Translations under genes and position numbers: made by a program
Notes under the pieces: generated by a model
Seen by the model: only the letters and a program-made list of their open reading frames with translations
Told to the model about the DNA's origin: nothing
The model's database searches: none
Assembly: GCF_000735135.1 (NCBI RefSeq)
Contig: NZ_JPLZ01000006.1
Location: forward strand, 62,001 to 126,000
Direction of reading: 5' to 3'
Source: Chryseobacterium sp. FH1
GTDB taxonomy: Bacteria > Bacteroidota > Bacteroidia > Flavobacteriales > Weeksellaceae
DNA length: 64,000 nt
Shown: positions 10,231 to 20,079 of the stretch, one piece after another
Layout of the letters: every line of letters starts with the position of its first letter
Position numbering within the stretch: position 1 is the first letter of the stretch

Positions 10231-10690
10231 ATGTTCAAACACATTAGCAGAGCCTATAAAAAAAAATAATATTAAGAAATAAGAATTTACTTATCTTTCG
10301 TATTTTATGACCATTATAGGAAGAAAGTCTACACTTTATTGTTTTTAAATTATAAATATTCACAAATTTACTCAAAATTTGTTTTTTCGCTAAATAGCTT
10401 TGATCATGTATGTTTTTGACTTCTCGGTCATAGTTGTTTTCAGACTTTTATTAAAATTTTTGAAATCATTTGACAGATGAATTTTCTGACAAGGCTTTTG
10501 ATGTAATCTTAGTGAAAAACATTTTGTTGATGTAACCAGTAGCGATTGGCGTCCTAATATTATAGCTTTTGTAATATACTTTTTATCTTCAATTTTTAAA
10601 TTTTGTTTTTTTTAAATTAGTAATTAATTTTACCATTATGTAGGATAAGGTATGTTAATTGCATAATATCCGTCAGTCAAATTATCCATA
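10231..10690. other. Intergenic stretch with possible gene relic
   Basis: No complete gene is seen. On the minus strand around 10450-10570 a reading frame gives NIRTPIATGYINKMFFTKI followed by a stop, with other stops nearby. It looks like a decayed coding fragment of unknown family. The last 60 bp before the SDR gene probably hold its promoter, but I see no clear TAnnTTTG box. Confidence 0.3.
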
Positions 10691-12142
10691 ATGAAAAAGA
10701 TCTTACTTACGGGAGCCACCGGATACATAGGCAAAAGAATGATTAGCGTCATTACCGAACAAGGCTACAAAGTGATTTGTTGCAGTCGCGATGTCAGCCG
10801 ATTTTCGAAACCCGAAGGAATCAAAGATGATTTGATTGAAGTCATAGAAGTTGACTTTTTACGAGAGGAAACTTTGAGGAATATTCCAAATGATATTTCT
10901 GGTGCATACTACTTGATGCATTCGATGAGCACGAGCGATGACTACGAGGAATCGGAAAAAACTTGCGCAGAGAATTTTGTTTCTGCAATAGAAAAGACGG
11001 AATGCGAGCATATCATTTATTTGTCAGGTTTGGTCAATCAAAAAGAACTTTCCAAACATTTGAATTCGAGATTTCAAGTAGAGAAAATCTTGATTGAAAG
11101 CAAAGTTGCAACGACGGTCTTACGGGCAGGAATCATCATCGGGTCGGGTAGTGCATCGTTCGAAATCGTGCGTGACCTTGTGGAAAAATTGCCAATAATG
11201 ATCACGCCGAAATGGCTGAATACCAAATGTCAACCCATCGGAATTGCCAACGTTTTGGACTTTCTGATTTTCACCTTATTCAAAAAAGAAACGTACCACA
11301 AAAGCTTTGATATTGGTTGCGATGATGTTCTCACTTATAAAGAAATTTTGTTGGGTTACGCAAAAGTTCGCGGTTTGAAACGAACAATTGTCACACTTCC
11401 GATTATGACGCCAAAATTATCATCTTATTGGCTTTACTTCATCACTTCAACATCTTACAACTTGGCAAGTTCATTGGTTGGAAGTATGAAAATTGAAGTG
11501 GTTTGTGATAAGGAAAGTCTGGATAGCATTAAAAAGATAACTGGCGTTCAGCCATTTTCATATGTTCAAGCTTTGCAACGGACGATGGAAAAGATTCAGG
11601 CCAACGAAATAAGTTCTAGCTGGAAAGACAGTTTTATCAGCAGTAGAAATGATTATTCGCTCAAAGAATATATAGAAGTTCCACATTTTGGCTGTTTCAA
11701 AGATATTAGAAGTTACAAATACGATGATCGCGAAGACTGTCTGAACAGAGTTTTTGGTTTGGGAGGAAAGAATGGTTGGTATGGACAAAGTCTGTGGAAG
11801 ATCAGAGGTTTTCTGGATGTTTTCGTCGGTGGACCAGGTTTGAGAAGGGGCAGAACGCATCCTACCAAACTCCACGAAGGCGATGCTTTGGATTTCTGGC
11901 GCGTGCTCTACGCCAATCGAGAAGAAGGCAAATTGATTCTTTTTGCCGAAATGAAATTGCCTGGAGAAGCTTGGTTGATGTTCAAATTGTATCGCGGAAA
12001 GCTATGGCAAAAGGCTGTTTTTCGTCCGAAAGGATTACTTGGAAGGTTGTATTGGTATTCGGTTTTTCCTTTTCATGGCGTTATTTTCAAGGGCATGGTA
12101 AAGCAGTTGGCAAGCAGTGAAAAATCTCGAGTTTTAGATTAG
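10691..12142 (+). CDS. SDR-type NAD(P)-binding protein with DUF2867 domain
   Basis: The protein has 483 residues. The N-terminal Rossmann fold carries the nucleotide-binding TGATGYIGKRM (residues about 7-17), as in atypical SDRs of the NmrA/NDUFA9 kind. The C-terminal about 150 residues match DUF2867 (GLGGKNGWYGQSLW, FDVFVGGPGLRRGRTHP-like stretch, MVKQLA near the end). The two-domain fusion is common in Bacteroidota and Actinobacteria; the substrate is unknown. It stands alone, in front of the his leader. Confidence 0.87.
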   Translation: MKKILLTGATGYIGKRMISVITEQGYKVICCSRDVSRFSKPEGIKDDLIEVIEVDFLREETLRNIPNDISGAYYLMHSMSTSDDYEESEKTCAENFVSAIEKTECEHIIYLSGLVNQKELSKHLNSRFQVEKILIESKVATTVLRAGIIIGSGSASFEIVRDLVEKLPIMITPKWLNTKCQPIGIANVLDFLIFTLFKKETYHKSFDIGCDDVLTYKEILLGYAKVRGLKRTIVTLPIMTPKLSSYWLYFITSTSYNLASSLVGSMKIEVVCDKESLDSIKKITGVQPFSYVQALQRTMEKIQANEISSSWKDSFISSRNDYSLKEYIEVPHFGCFKDIRSYKYDDREDCLNRVFGLGGKNGWYGQSLWKIRGFLDVFVGGPGLRRGRTHPTKLHEGDALDFWRVLYANREEGKLILFAEMKLPGEAWLMFKLYRGKLWQKAVFRPKGLLGRLYWYSVFPFHGVIFKGMVKQLASSEKSRVLD

Positions 12143-12186
12143 ATTAAATTCTCATTTTTAATTTTAAAGAAAAATAATTTAAAAAA

Positions 12187-12221
12187 TTTGAGTCTTATTC
12201 AAAATAAGTTCTATACATTTG
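12187..12221 (+). promoter_or_regulatory. Promoter of the his operon
   Basis: TACATTTG at 12214-12221 is a perfect TAnnTTTG -7 box, and a TTTG at 12187-12190 lies 23 bases upstream. Transcription would begin a few bases before the leader ATG at 12240. Confidence 0.65.
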
Positions 12222-12239
12222 CTTCATCAAAATAGCAAA

Positions 12240-12296
12240 ATGACTACACAATTTATGCATCATCATCACCATTTCCTCGCACAGACGGGAAGGTAG
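12240..12296 (+). CDS. hisL: Histidine operon leader peptide
   Basis: This 18-residue ORF reads MTTQFMHHHHHFLAQTGR, with five consecutive His codons at residues 7-11. It is followed by overlapping antiterminator and terminator structures and then hisG. A ribosome starved of His-tRNA would stall on the His run. The name hisL is used by function; the peptide sequence itself is not conserved. Confidence 0.9.
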   Translation: MTTQFMHHHHHFLAQTGR

Positions 12297-12353
12297 TGAT
12301 ATGTCATAACTTCTAAAAATATAAACCGTCTGAGTAATCAGTCGGTTTTTTTT
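12282..12353 (+). promoter_or_regulatory. his transcription attenuator
   Basis: CAGACGG (12282-12288), inside the last leader codons, is exactly complementary to CCGTCTG (12326-12332), the left part of the terminator stem; this is the antiterminator. The competing terminator pairs AAACCG and CTGA with TCAG and CGGTTT at 12323-12348, followed by eight T. A ribosome reaching the leader stop covers CAGACGG and lets the terminator form. Stalling at the His codons leaves it free. Confidence 0.88.
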
Positions 12354-12401
12354 ATTCCAAAAATTCTCTGTCGTTTACTCGGACTTATGTCAAAATCTAA
12401 A

Positions 12402-13259
12402 ATGAGTAAACTGAAATTAGCCTTACAAAAAAGCGGACGACTGAGCGAAAAATCTCTGAAACTCCTCGAAGAATGCGGAATCAAAATCTCCAACGGCACC
12501 AGAAAATTGAAAGCCGTTTCGTCCAACTTTCCTTTGGAAATTCTTTTCCTTCGCGACGATGATATTCCGCAATACGTGGAACAAGGCGTTGCTGATATTG
12601 GGATCCTTGGTCTGAATGAAGTTCTGGAGCAGAAAAAACAAATCGAAACCATCCAGAAATTGGGATTTGCGCAATGCCGATTGTCTTTGGCGATTCCGAA
12701 AGAAGAAAGTTATGATGGAATTCAATATTTTGAAAATAAAAAGATTGCGACGTCTTATCCCGAGATTCTTTCCAACTATTTCCAAGAGAAAAACATCAAT
12801 GCACAAATAGAAAAGATTGGTGGAAGCGTTGAAATTGCGCCTGGAATTGGACTTTCCGATGCGATTTTCGACATCATCAGCACAGGTTCTACTTTATTGA
12901 CAAATGGTTTGAAGGAAGTTGAAACTGTGGTGGAAAGCGAAGCTGTTTTGGTTTCAAATAATGACTTGTCAGACGATAAAAAAGACATTCTCAAAAAACT
13001 ATTATTCCGAATCAACGCCGTCAAAGAAGCTTCCGAAAGCAAATATATTCTTCTGAATGCTCCCAATGAAAACTTGGAAAAAATCATCAACATCTTACCC
13101 GGAATGAAATCGCCGACTATTCTTCCATTGGCAGAAAGTGGCTGGTCATCAATCCATTCAGTGATTAAAGAAGACCAGTTTTGGGAAGTGATAGAGAAGT
13201 TGAAGAATGAAGGTGCGCAGGGAATTTTAGTTTTAGAAATCGAAAAAATGATATTATGA
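12402..13259 (+). CDS. hisG: ATP phosphoribosyltransferase, long form
   Basis: The protein has 285 residues and catalyses the first step of histidine synthesis, joining ATP and PRPP. It has the N-terminal MSKLKLALQKSGRLSEKS, the periplasmic-binding-like core (QGVADIGILG), the PRPP loop near DIISTGSTL, and a C-terminal ACT-like regulatory domain (about 210-285), so it is the HisZ-independent long form with His feedback. An in-frame ATG at 12387 adds five residues and is possible. It is the first structural gene after the attenuator and overlaps hisD. Confidence 0.95.
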   Translation: MSKLKLALQKSGRLSEKSLKLLEECGIKISNGTRKLKAVSSNFPLEILFLRDDDIPQYVEQGVADIGILGLNEVLEQKKQIETIQKLGFAQCRLSLAIPKEESYDGIQYFENKKIATSYPEILSNYFQEKNINAQIEKIGGSVEIAPGIGLSDAIFDIISTGSTLLTNGLKEVETVVESEAVLVSNNDLSDDKKDILKKLLFRINAVKEASESKYILLNAPNENLEKIINILPGMKSPTILPLAESGWSSIHSVIKEDQFWEVIEKLKNEGAQGILVLEIEKMIL

Positions 13260-14551
13260 TGAAGCAGTACAAATATCCAAATATCAAAGACTGGAAATCA
13301 CTTTGCAAAAGACCTTTGCAAAATCAGGAAGACCTTTCTGAGCAAGTAAAATCTATTTTTGATGAAGTAAAAATTAGCCGTGATACAGCTTTGAAATTCT
13401 TTACAGAAAAATTTGATGGCGTTGTTTTAAATGATTTAAAAGTTTCAGAAATTGAAATTGAAAAAGCAAAAAATTTAGTTTCTGATGAATTAAAATCAGC
13501 AATAAAAACAGCTTCAGAAAACATTAGAAAATTTCACGCATCTCAACAAGAAGAGAAGAAAATCATTGAAACAACGGAAGGCGTTTTTTGCTGGCGAGAA
13601 AGCCGAGCGATTGAAAATATTGGGATTTATATTCCTGGTGGAACGGCACCTTTGTTTTCCACAGTTTTGATGTTGGGAATTCCGGCAAACATTGCAGGTT
13701 GTAAAAATATTGCGCTTTGTTCGCCTCCAGATAAAAATGGAAAAATAAATCCGGCTATTTTGTTTACAGCTGATTTCGTCGGAATTAAAAACATTTTCAA
13801 AGTTGGAGGAAGTCAAGCGATTGCAGGTTTGACGTTTGGAACAGAAACGCTTCCGAAAGTTGATAAAATCTTCGGGCCAGGAAATCAATATGTGACTTTT
13901 GCAAAGCAATTAGCGCTTAATTATAATGTCGCCATCGATATTCCGGCTGGTCCAAGTGAGGTTTTGGTGATTGCGGATGAAAGTTCGATTCCAGCATTTA
14001 TAGCGTCGGATTTATTGTCACAAGCAGAACACGGAACCGATTCTCAAGTGATTTTATTAAGTGATTCTGAAACCGTTATTAATGAAATCAATGTCGAAAT
14101 AGAGAACCAACTCAAAGAATTACCGCGTAACGAAATCGCTAAAATCGCATTACAAAACAGCAAATCAATTTTGTTGAATTCCATTGACGAAGCCATTGAA
14201 TTTTCTAATTTTTATGCGCCAGAACATTTGATTTTGTCATTAGAAAATGCTGAGAATTTTACTAATAAAATCACAAATGCAGGTTCTGTTTTCTTAGGAA
14301 ATTACAGTCCGGAAAGCGCAGGCGATTACGCTTCCGGAACCAATCATACTTTGCCGACAAATGGTTTTGCGAAAAATTACAGTGGCGTTTCTCTGGATAG
14401 TTTTATGAAGAAAATCACTTTTCAAAATATCACAAAAAATGGAATTCAAAACATCGGAAAAACCATCGAATTAATGGCTGAAGCCGAAGAATTGATAGCT
14501 CACAAAAATGCAGTTTCTGTCAGATTAAAATATTTAGAAAATGAAAATTGA
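13256..14551 (+). CDS. hisD: Histidinol dehydrogenase
   Basis: The protein has 431 residues and oxidises L-histidinol to L-histidine in two NAD-dependent steps. Family marks are GPGNQYVTFAKQ, IPAGPSEVLV, the zinc-ligand region QAEHGTDSQ and YAPEHLIL. The start overlaps the hisG stop (ATGA); a second ATG directly follows at 13259. The reading frame overlaps hisC by 11 bp. Confidence 0.97.
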   Translation: MMKQYKYPNIKDWKSLCKRPLQNQEDLSEQVKSIFDEVKISRDTALKFFTEKFDGVVLNDLKVSEIEIEKAKNLVSDELKSAIKTASENIRKFHASQQEEKKIIETTEGVFCWRESRAIENIGIYIPGGTAPLFSTVLMLGIPANIAGCKNIALCSPPDKNGKINPAILFTADFVGIKNIFKVGGSQAIAGLTFGTETLPKVDKIFGPGNQYVTFAKQLALNYNVAIDIPAGPSEVLVIADESSIPAFIASDLLSQAEHGTDSQVILLSDSETVINEINVEIENQLKELPRNEIAKIALQNSKSILLNSIDEAIEFSNFYAPEHLILSLENAENFTNKITNAGSVFLGNYSPESAGDYASGTNHTLPTNGFAKNYSGVSLDSFMKKITFQNITKNGIQNIGKTIELMAEAEELIAHKNAVSVRLKYLENEN

Positions 14552-15572
14552 TATTCAAAAATTAGTCAGAAAAAACATTCTGAATCTCAAACCTTATTCT
14601 TCCGCAAGAGATGAGTTTGAAGGGGAGAACGGTATTTTTCTGGATGCGAATGAAAATCCTTTCGGAGAATTGAACCGTTATCCTGACCCTTATCAACGGA
14701 AAATCAAGGAAAAATTAAGTGCAATTAATCAGATTTCTGCTGACAATATTTTCCTTGGAAATGGAAGCGATGAAGTGATTGATTTGGCGTTCAGAATATT
14801 TTGTGAGCCCGGAAAAGATAAGGTTTTGACTTTTTCGCCGACTTATGGAATGTACGACGTTTCGGCTAACATCAATAATGTAGAGCTTATTAACCTAGAA
14901 TTGAATGACGATTTTCAAATTGATTTAGAGACTTTGAAACCACATTTAAAAGACGAAAATCTAAAAATCATTTTCATTTGTTCGCCAAACAATCCAACAG
15001 GAAATTCAATTAAAACCATCAAATACATTCTTGAAAATTTCAACGGAATTATCTTTATTGATGAAGCTTACATTGATTTCAGTCCAAAAGAAAGTTTCAA
15101 AAATCAAATTAAAAATTACCCGAATCTCATCGTCAGTCAGACTTTCAGCAAAGCTTGGGGAATGGCTTCTGTTCGAGTTGGAATTGCTTATGCTTCTGAG
15201 GAAATCATTAACTTTTACAATAAGACAAAACCGCCTTACAACATAAGTCAACTTAATCAAAACGCAGTTCTGAATGTTTTGAATGATGAAAATATTAAAC
15301 TCGTTCAAGATAATATCAAACTGATTTTGAACGCGAAAAAAATTCTGATTCAAAGTTTAGAACAATTGAGTTTGGTCAAGAAAATATTTCCTTCAGACGC
15401 CAATTTTATTTTGATTGAAGTTGAAAATGCAGATTTGATTTATCAAAAATTAGTTGATGAAAATGTGATTGTCAGAAACCGAAATTCGGTCATAAAAAAT
15501 TGCTTGAGAATCACCGTTGGTTCTCCAGAAGAAAATTTAAAATTAATAGAAACGTTCCAAAATTTGAATTAG
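14541..15572 (+). CDS. hisC: Histidinol-phosphate aminotransferase
   Basis: The protein has 343 residues, a fold-type I PLP enzyme that transaminates imidazole acetol phosphate to histidinol phosphate. Visible marks are LDANENPFG near the N terminus, SPNNPTGN, the FIDEAYIDF segment, and SQTFSKAWGMASVRVG with the PLP-binding Lys. It overlaps hisD by 11 bp. Confidence 0.96.
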   Translation: MKIDIQKLVRKNILNLKPYSSARDEFEGENGIFLDANENPFGELNRYPDPYQRKIKEKLSAINQISADNIFLGNGSDEVIDLAFRIFCEPGKDKVLTFSPTYGMYDVSANINNVELINLELNDDFQIDLETLKPHLKDENLKIIFICSPNNPTGNSIKTIKYILENFNGIIFIDEAYIDFSPKESFKNQIKNYPNLIVSQTFSKAWGMASVRVGIAYASEEIINFYNKTKPPYNISQLNQNAVLNVLNDENIKLVQDNIKLILNAKKILIQSLEQLSLVKKIFPSDANFILIEVENADLIYQKLVDENVIVRNRNSVIKNCLRITVGSPEENLKLIETFQNLN

Positions 15573-15578
15573 AAAACA

Positions 15579-15650
15579 CTTCGACAAGCTCAGTGTGATA
15601 GATATTAATATAAGAAATGTAACCCCATTGTCAGGCTGAGGCTCTCGAAG
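15579..15650. repeat. Imperfect inverted repeat in the hisC-hisB gap
   Basis: CTTCGACAAGCTCAGTGTGA at the left is largely complementary to TCAGGCTGAGGCTCTCGAAG at the right. Its ends (CTTCGA...TCGAAG) match the repeat at 58617-58683, so this is one interspersed repeat family. Confidence 0.7.
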
Positions 15651-15679
15651 CCACATAAAAATAAAAAGTCCATAAAAAA

Positions 15680-16813
15680 ATGAAAAAACTACTATTCATA
15701 GACCGCGACGGAACATTAATCCTCGAACCCCAAGATTATCAGGTTGATTCTTTTCAAAAGCTGAAATTCTATCCACAGGTTTTCACTTATCTTTCAAAAA
15801 TCGTCAACGAATTGGATTACGAATTGGTGATGGTGACCAATCAGGATGGTTTGGGAACAGATTCTCATCCGGAAGAAAACTTCTGGACGATTCAGGATTT
15901 TATCATTGAAGCATTTGAAAGTCAAGGCATCAAGTTCGAAGATATCTTCATCGATAAAACCTTTGCTAAAGACAATGCGCCTACCAGAAAACCCAACACA
16001 GGTTTACTGACGAAATATTTAGATAAAGAAACTTACGACCTAGAAAATTCCTTCGTCATCGGCGACAGAGTTACCGATGTGAAGTTGGCAAAAAACCTCA
16101 ATTCAAAAGCGATTTTCATTAATACTGATGAGAATCTTGGCGCAGATGAGATTTTAGAAAATGATGAACTCGAAGATGTAATTGGTTTAAAAACAACTTC
16201 GTGGAAAGAAATCTACGAATTCCTAAAACTCGAAAACAGAACTTCCGAAATCATCAGAAACACCAACGAGACCAAAATCAAAATCAATCTAAACCTCGAC
16301 GGAACCGGAAAATCCAACATCGAAACTGGAATTCCGTTTTTCAATCATATGCTCGACCAGATTGCAAAACACGGTCAAATGGATTTGGATATCAAAGTCG
16401 TTGGCGATTTGGAAGTGGACGAACATCACACGATTGAAGACACTGGAATTGCCCTTGGAGAAGCATTTTATCAAGCTTTAGGAAATAAGTTGGGAATCGA
16501 GCGTTACGCTTTCGTCTTACCGATGGACGATTGTCTGGCGCAGGTGGCTTTAGATTTCGGCGGACGAAACTGGATTGTTTGGGAAGCGGATTTCAAACGC
16601 GAAATGATTGGAAAAATGCCCACCGAAATGTTCTTCCATTTCTTCAAATCCTTCTCCGATTCGGCAAAAGCAAATCTCAATATCAAAGCGGGAGGCGACA
16701 ACGAGCACCACAAAATAGAATCGATTTTCAAAGCCTTCGCAAAATGCCTGAAATCCGCCGTAAAACGCGACCCAGACAAAATGATTTTACCATCAACAAA
16801 GGGAATGTTGTAG
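15680..16813 (+). CDS. hisB: Bifunctional histidinol-phosphatase/imidazoleglycerol-phosphate dehydratase
   Basis: The protein has 377 residues. The N-terminal HAD phosphatase (about 1-165) has [16 protein letters not shown] and [12 protein letters not shown]. The C-terminal IGPD domain (about 185-377) has the metal-binding [13 protein letters not shown] and [14 protein letters not shown] and the second-half [12 protein letters not shown]. The fused arrangement is that of enterobacterial and Bacteroidota HisB. Confidence 0.97.
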   Translation: MKKLLFIDRDGTLILEPQDYQVDSFQKLKFYPQVFTYLSKIVNELDYELVMVTNQDGLGTDSHPEENFWTIQDFIIEAFESQGIKFEDIFIDKTFAKDNAPTRKPNTGLLTKYLDKETYDLENSFVIGDRVTDVKLAKNLNSKAIFINTDENLGADEILENDELEDVIGLKTTSWKEIYEFLKLENRTSEIIRNTNETKIKINLNLDGTGKSNIETGIPFFNHMLDQIAKHGQMDLDIKVVGDLEVDEHHTIEDTGIALGEAFYQALGNKLGIERYAFVLPMDDCLAQVALDFGGRNWIVWEADFKREMIGKMPTEMFFHFFKSFSDSAKANLNIKAGGDNEHHKIESIFKAFAKCLKSAVKRDPDKMILPSTKGML

Positions 16814-16819
16814 GAGACA

Positions 16820-16900
16820 ATTAGATAATAGATGGATAGATGATAGACTTTGAATCTTGTATCTATTATCTATCCGTCTATCATCTTTCATCTAAAAAAT
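16820..16900. repeat. Imperfect inverted and tandem repeats in the hisB-hisH gap
   Basis: Units of the type AGATAATAGATGGATAGATG on the left are partly complementary to TCTATTATCTATCCGTCTATC on the right. Similar GTCTATGATC units recur near 56796-56820. No gene is present. Confidence 0.5.
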
Positions 16901-16907
16901 AAAAATA

Positions 16908-17489
16908 ATGAATACAGTTATCATAGATTACAAAGCCGGAAACGTCCAAAGTCTCTTGTTTGCAATAGAAAGACTGGGTTTTTCGGCGAAGATTACGAGC
17001 AATCCAGACGAGATTTCCAACGCCGACAAAGTCATTTTTCCAGGCGTTGGCGAAGCTTCTTTTGCAATGAATTCTTTGCGGGAAACCCAGCTGGATTCGC
17101 TGATTCCGGAGCTCAAACAACCACTTTTGGGAATTTGTCTCGGGATGCAATTGCTTTGCAAAGATTCGGAAGAAGGCAATACGAAAGCTCTCGGAATCTT
17201 CGATGTTGCGGTCAAAAAATTCCCGGATTCGGTCTTGGTTCCACAGATTGGCTGGAATCAGATTTATGATTTGAAATCGGATTTATTCAAAGGAATTCCG
17301 GAGCAAACTTACACGTATCTCGTTCACAGTTATTACGTTGCGAAAAATGAACACACTATTGCAACCACGGATTACTCCGAAGCGTACAGCACAGCTTTGC
17401 AAAAAGACAACTTTTTTGGCGTTCAGTTTCACCCAGAGAAAAGTGGAATCTTGGGAAGCAAAATATTAGAGAATTTTTTAAAATTATAA
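16908..17489 (+). CDS. hisH: Imidazole glycerol phosphate synthase, glutaminase subunit
   Basis: The protein has 193 residues, a class I glutamine amidotransferase that feeds ammonia to HisF. The catalytic Cys is in LLGICLGMQLL, the oxyanion GVGEASFAMN segment is near residue 45, and the His-Glu pair is in QFHPEKSG. Length is standard. Confidence 0.96.
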   Translation: MNTVIIDYKAGNVQSLLFAIERLGFSAKITSNPDEISNADKVIFPGVGEASFAMNSLRETQLDSLIPELKQPLLGICLGMQLLCKDSEEGNTKALGIFDVAVKKFPDSVLVPQIGWNQIYDLKSDLFKGIPEQTYTYLVHSYYVAKNEHTIATTDYSEAYSTALQKDNFFGVQFHPEKSGILGSKILENFLKL

Positions 17490-17501
17490 ATAGCTTTTAG
17501 C

Positions 17502-17663
17502 AATTAGCTCTTTGCAAATGGTTTTAAAAGCAATGTTTTAATTATTAATTTAAAATTATTTGCAAAGAGCTAATTGACAAAATATTTGTTTAAAATTTTC
17601 TCGCAGATTTTGCGAATTGAGCAGATTTTAAAATTAATCTGCCAAATCAATTAAATCTGCGAG
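17502..17663. repeat. Two inverted repeats in the hisH-hisA gap
   Basis: The first is a perfect 19-bp pair: CAATTAGCTCTTTGCAAAT (from 17502) and ATTTGCAAAGAGCTAATTG (ending 17576). The second has CTCGCAGATTTT near 17600 and AAATCTGCGAG near 17653. The 224-bp gap has no ORF. The hairpins may tune downstream hisA expression or be remains of interspersed repeats. Confidence 0.75.
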
Positions 17664-17713
17664 AGTTTAAAATTAAAAAGGATAAAGCTCTATCCGCAAA
17701 ATATTAATAGAAA

Positions 17714-18430
17714 ATGAGAATCATCCCAGCAATAGACATCATCAACGGCGAATGCGTCCGGCTTTCCAAAGGCGATTACAATCAAAAAACGATTTATAAC
17801 TCCAATGTTCTGGATGTTGCCAAAAACTTCGAAAACAATGGCATCCAGTTTTTGCATTTGGTAGATTTGGACGGTGCAAAACAAAGTCAAATCATTAATT
17901 ATAAAATCTTAGAACAGATTTCCAAAGAAACCAACTTAATAATAGATTTTGGTGGCGGTTTGAAATCCCAAAAAGACATTGAAATCGCCTTTGAAAATGG
18001 CGCCAATCAAGTTACGCTTGGAAGTGTCGCTATTAAAAATCCAGAATTATTTAAAGAAAGTTTTGAAAAATATGGTTCAGAAAAAATCATTTTGGGCGCT
18101 GATGCAAGAAATGAAAAGATTGCAGTTTCCGGTTGGCTAGAAGAAAGTGAAATGAATATTTATGATTTCATCAAAGAAAAAACAGAATCCGGAATCGAGT
18201 ACGTTATCTCTACAGATATTGATAAAGACGGAATGTTGGAAGGTCCTTCTTTTGAATTATATCAAAATATAATTTCTCAAAATCCTGAAATCAAATTAAT
18301 CGCTTCCGGTGGAATCACTTCTACTAACGATTTAGTTCAATTAAAATCAATAGGTTGTGAGGGTGCAATCATCGGGAAAGCTTTGTATGAAAACAGAATC
18401 ACGTTTAACGATTTAAAACCATTTCTCTAA
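17714..18430 (+). CDS. hisA: Phosphoribosylformimino-5-aminoimidazole carboxamide ribotide isomerase
   Basis: The protein has 238 residues, a (beta/alpha)8 barrel that opens the ribose of ProFAR. The catalytic Asp is in [27 protein letters not shown] and the second-half [14 protein letters not shown] are typical of HisA. It ends one base into hisF. Confidence 0.95.
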   Translation: MRIIPAIDIINGECVRLSKGDYNQKTIYNSNVLDVAKNFENNGIQFLHLVDLDGAKQSQIINYKILEQISKETNLIIDFGGGLKSQKDIEIAFENGANQVTLGSVAIKNPELFKESFEKYGSEKIILGADARNEKIAVSGWLEESEMNIYDFIKEKTESGIEYVISTDIDKDGMLEGPSFELYQNIISQNPEIKLIASGGITSTNDLVQLKSIGCEGAIIGKALYENRITFNDLKPFL

Positions 18431-19182
18431 TGCTAGCAAAAAGAATCATTCCGTGTCTCGATATCAAGAACGGAGAAACTGTAAAAGGCGTCAATTTCCT
18501 GGACTTGAAAGAAGTGGGAAATCCTGTGGAAATGGCTATCAAATATTCTGAGCAAGGCGCAGATGAATTGGTTTTTCTGGATATTTCTGCAACGGACGAA
18601 CGCAGAAAAACCTTAATTCCATTAGTTAAAGAAATCGCGAAAAACATCAATATTCCGTTTACCGTTGGCGGTGGAATCAACGCTTTGGAAAATGTGGAGG
18701 AACTTTTGAAAAATGGTGCGGACAAAATCACAATCAATTCTGCATCATTATCGCATCCAAAATTGATTAGTGAAGTCGCCAAACGGTTTGGCTCACAATG
18801 TATGGTTGTTGCGATTGATACAAAATTCGTTGGAAATCAATACAAAATTTTCAGTAACGGCGGAAAAATTGAGACTGAAAAAGAATTGTTTTCCTGGGCA
18901 AAAGAAGTCGAAAGTCTGGGAGCCGGAGAAATCCTCCTAACCTCAATGAATACTGATGGAACAAAAGCTGGCTTTGCCATTGAAATCACCAAAACACTTT
19001 CGGAATTAATCAATATTCCAGTGATTGCTTCCGGAGGAGCGGGAACAATGCAACATTTTGAAGATGTTTTCACGGAAACAAAAGCAACCGGAGCTTTGGC
19101 CGCGAGTATTTTTCACTTCAACGAAATCGGAATTCCGGAACTTAAAAATTATTTAAAATCTAAAAATCTACCCATACGATGA
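18430..19182 (+). CDS. hisF: Imidazole glycerol phosphate synthase, cyclase subunit
   Basis: The protein has 250 residues, paralogous to HisA. Catalytic Asp residues lie in [15 protein letters not shown] and [20 protein letters not shown] and IASGGAG bind phosphate. It starts at the last base of hisA and overlaps hisIE by 4 bp, so the three are translationally coupled. Confidence 0.96.
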   Translation: MLAKRIIPCLDIKNGETVKGVNFLDLKEVGNPVEMAIKYSEQGADELVFLDISATDERRKTLIPLVKEIAKNINIPFTVGGGINALENVEELLKNGADKITINSASLSHPKLISEVAKRFGSQCMVVAIDTKFVGNQYKIFSNGGKIETEKELFSWAKEVESLGAGEILLTSMNTDGTKAGFAIEITKTLSELINIPVIASGGAGTMQHFEDVFTETKATGALAASIFHFNEIGIPELKNYLKSKNLPIR

Positions 19183-19766
19183 CTATAAAATTTGACAACA
19201 ATACAGGCTTGGTTCCTGTCATCATTCAGGATTATCTCAATCTGAAAGTTCTGATGCTCGGTTATATGAATCAGGAAGCTTTCGATAAAACTTTGCAGGA
19301 AAAGAAAGTCACTTTTTTCTCCCGCTCCAAAAACAGACTTTGGACAAAAGGCGAAACTTCAGGGAATTTCCTTGAATTAGTCGATTGGAAAATCGATTGC
19401 GACCAAGACACGATTCTCATCAAAGCAAAACCATTCGGGCCAACTTGTCACAACGGAACGACGACTTGTTTTGCTGAGGAAACCGGCAAAGGATTTTTAT
19501 ACGAATTGCAACAAACGATTTCTGATAAAATTGATAACAATGATGAAGGTTCTTATACCAATGAACTTTACAAAAGAGGCATTAACAAAGTGGCTCAAAA
19601 AGTGGGAGAGGAGGCTGTGGAATTGGTCATCGAAGCGAAAGATAATAACGATGAATTATTCCTAAATGAAGCGGCAGATTTGATGTATCATTATCTGATT
19701 TTGTTGAAAGCGAAAGGTTTTACTTTAGAAGATGTGGAGCAGGTTTTGAAATCAAGGGTGAAGTAG
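19179..19766 (+). CDS. hisIE: Bifunctional phosphoribosyl-AMP cyclohydrolase/phosphoribosyl-ATP pyrophosphatase
   Basis: The protein has 195 residues. The HisI half has [26 protein letters not shown], the metal-binding DCDQDT and the CHNGTTTC zinc region. The HisE half (about 105-195) is the MazG-like helical domain with [13 protein letters not shown] and [10 protein letters not shown]. It is the last his gene, followed by a terminator. Confidence 0.96.
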   Translation: MTIKFDNNTGLVPVIIQDYLNLKVLMLGYMNQEAFDKTLQEKKVTFFSRSKNRLWTKGETSGNFLELVDWKIDCDQDTILIKAKPFGPTCHNGTTTCFAEETGKGFLYELQQTISDKIDNNDEGSYTNELYKRGINKVAQKVGEEAVELVIEAKDNNDELFLNEAADLMYHYLILLKAKGFTLEDVEQVLKSRVK

Positions 19767-19823
19767 GTTTGTCCAAGGTCAGTTGAATTAAAAGATTCTT
19801 AATATAAATCTCAACGCCATAAT

Positions 19824-19849
19824 GCAACCTAGATCAGGTTGCTTTTTTT
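19824..19849 (+). terminator. Terminator of the his operon
   Basis: GCAACC and GGTTGC pair around a 7-base loop, then seven T. Confidence 0.85.
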
Positions 19850-20079
19850 CTGGAATTAAGTTAAAATTTTTCTTTTGGCAACAAAATAATATTTTTAGCA
19901 TACAATTTGATTGTCCGAATTATCTAATATTTTACAAATAAGATAAAATACATCGAAATTATTATCAACAAGGTTAAGTGCTTAATGTTTCTCACATTAA
20001 TAAATGTCTATTCTTGTTAATCCTTTAGTAAAATTAATTAGTCTGATATTGAAGTATTGCCATTAAGTTAAGATGTCAA
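19850..20079. other. Intergenic region before the sigma-like gene
   Basis: This AT-rich leader has no recognisable gene or clear TAnnTTTG box. Confidence 0.3.

Noticed and set aside
16820..16900. Short tandem TATCATCT-like units as a CRISPR array
   Set aside because: There are no regular spacers and only a few imperfect copies.
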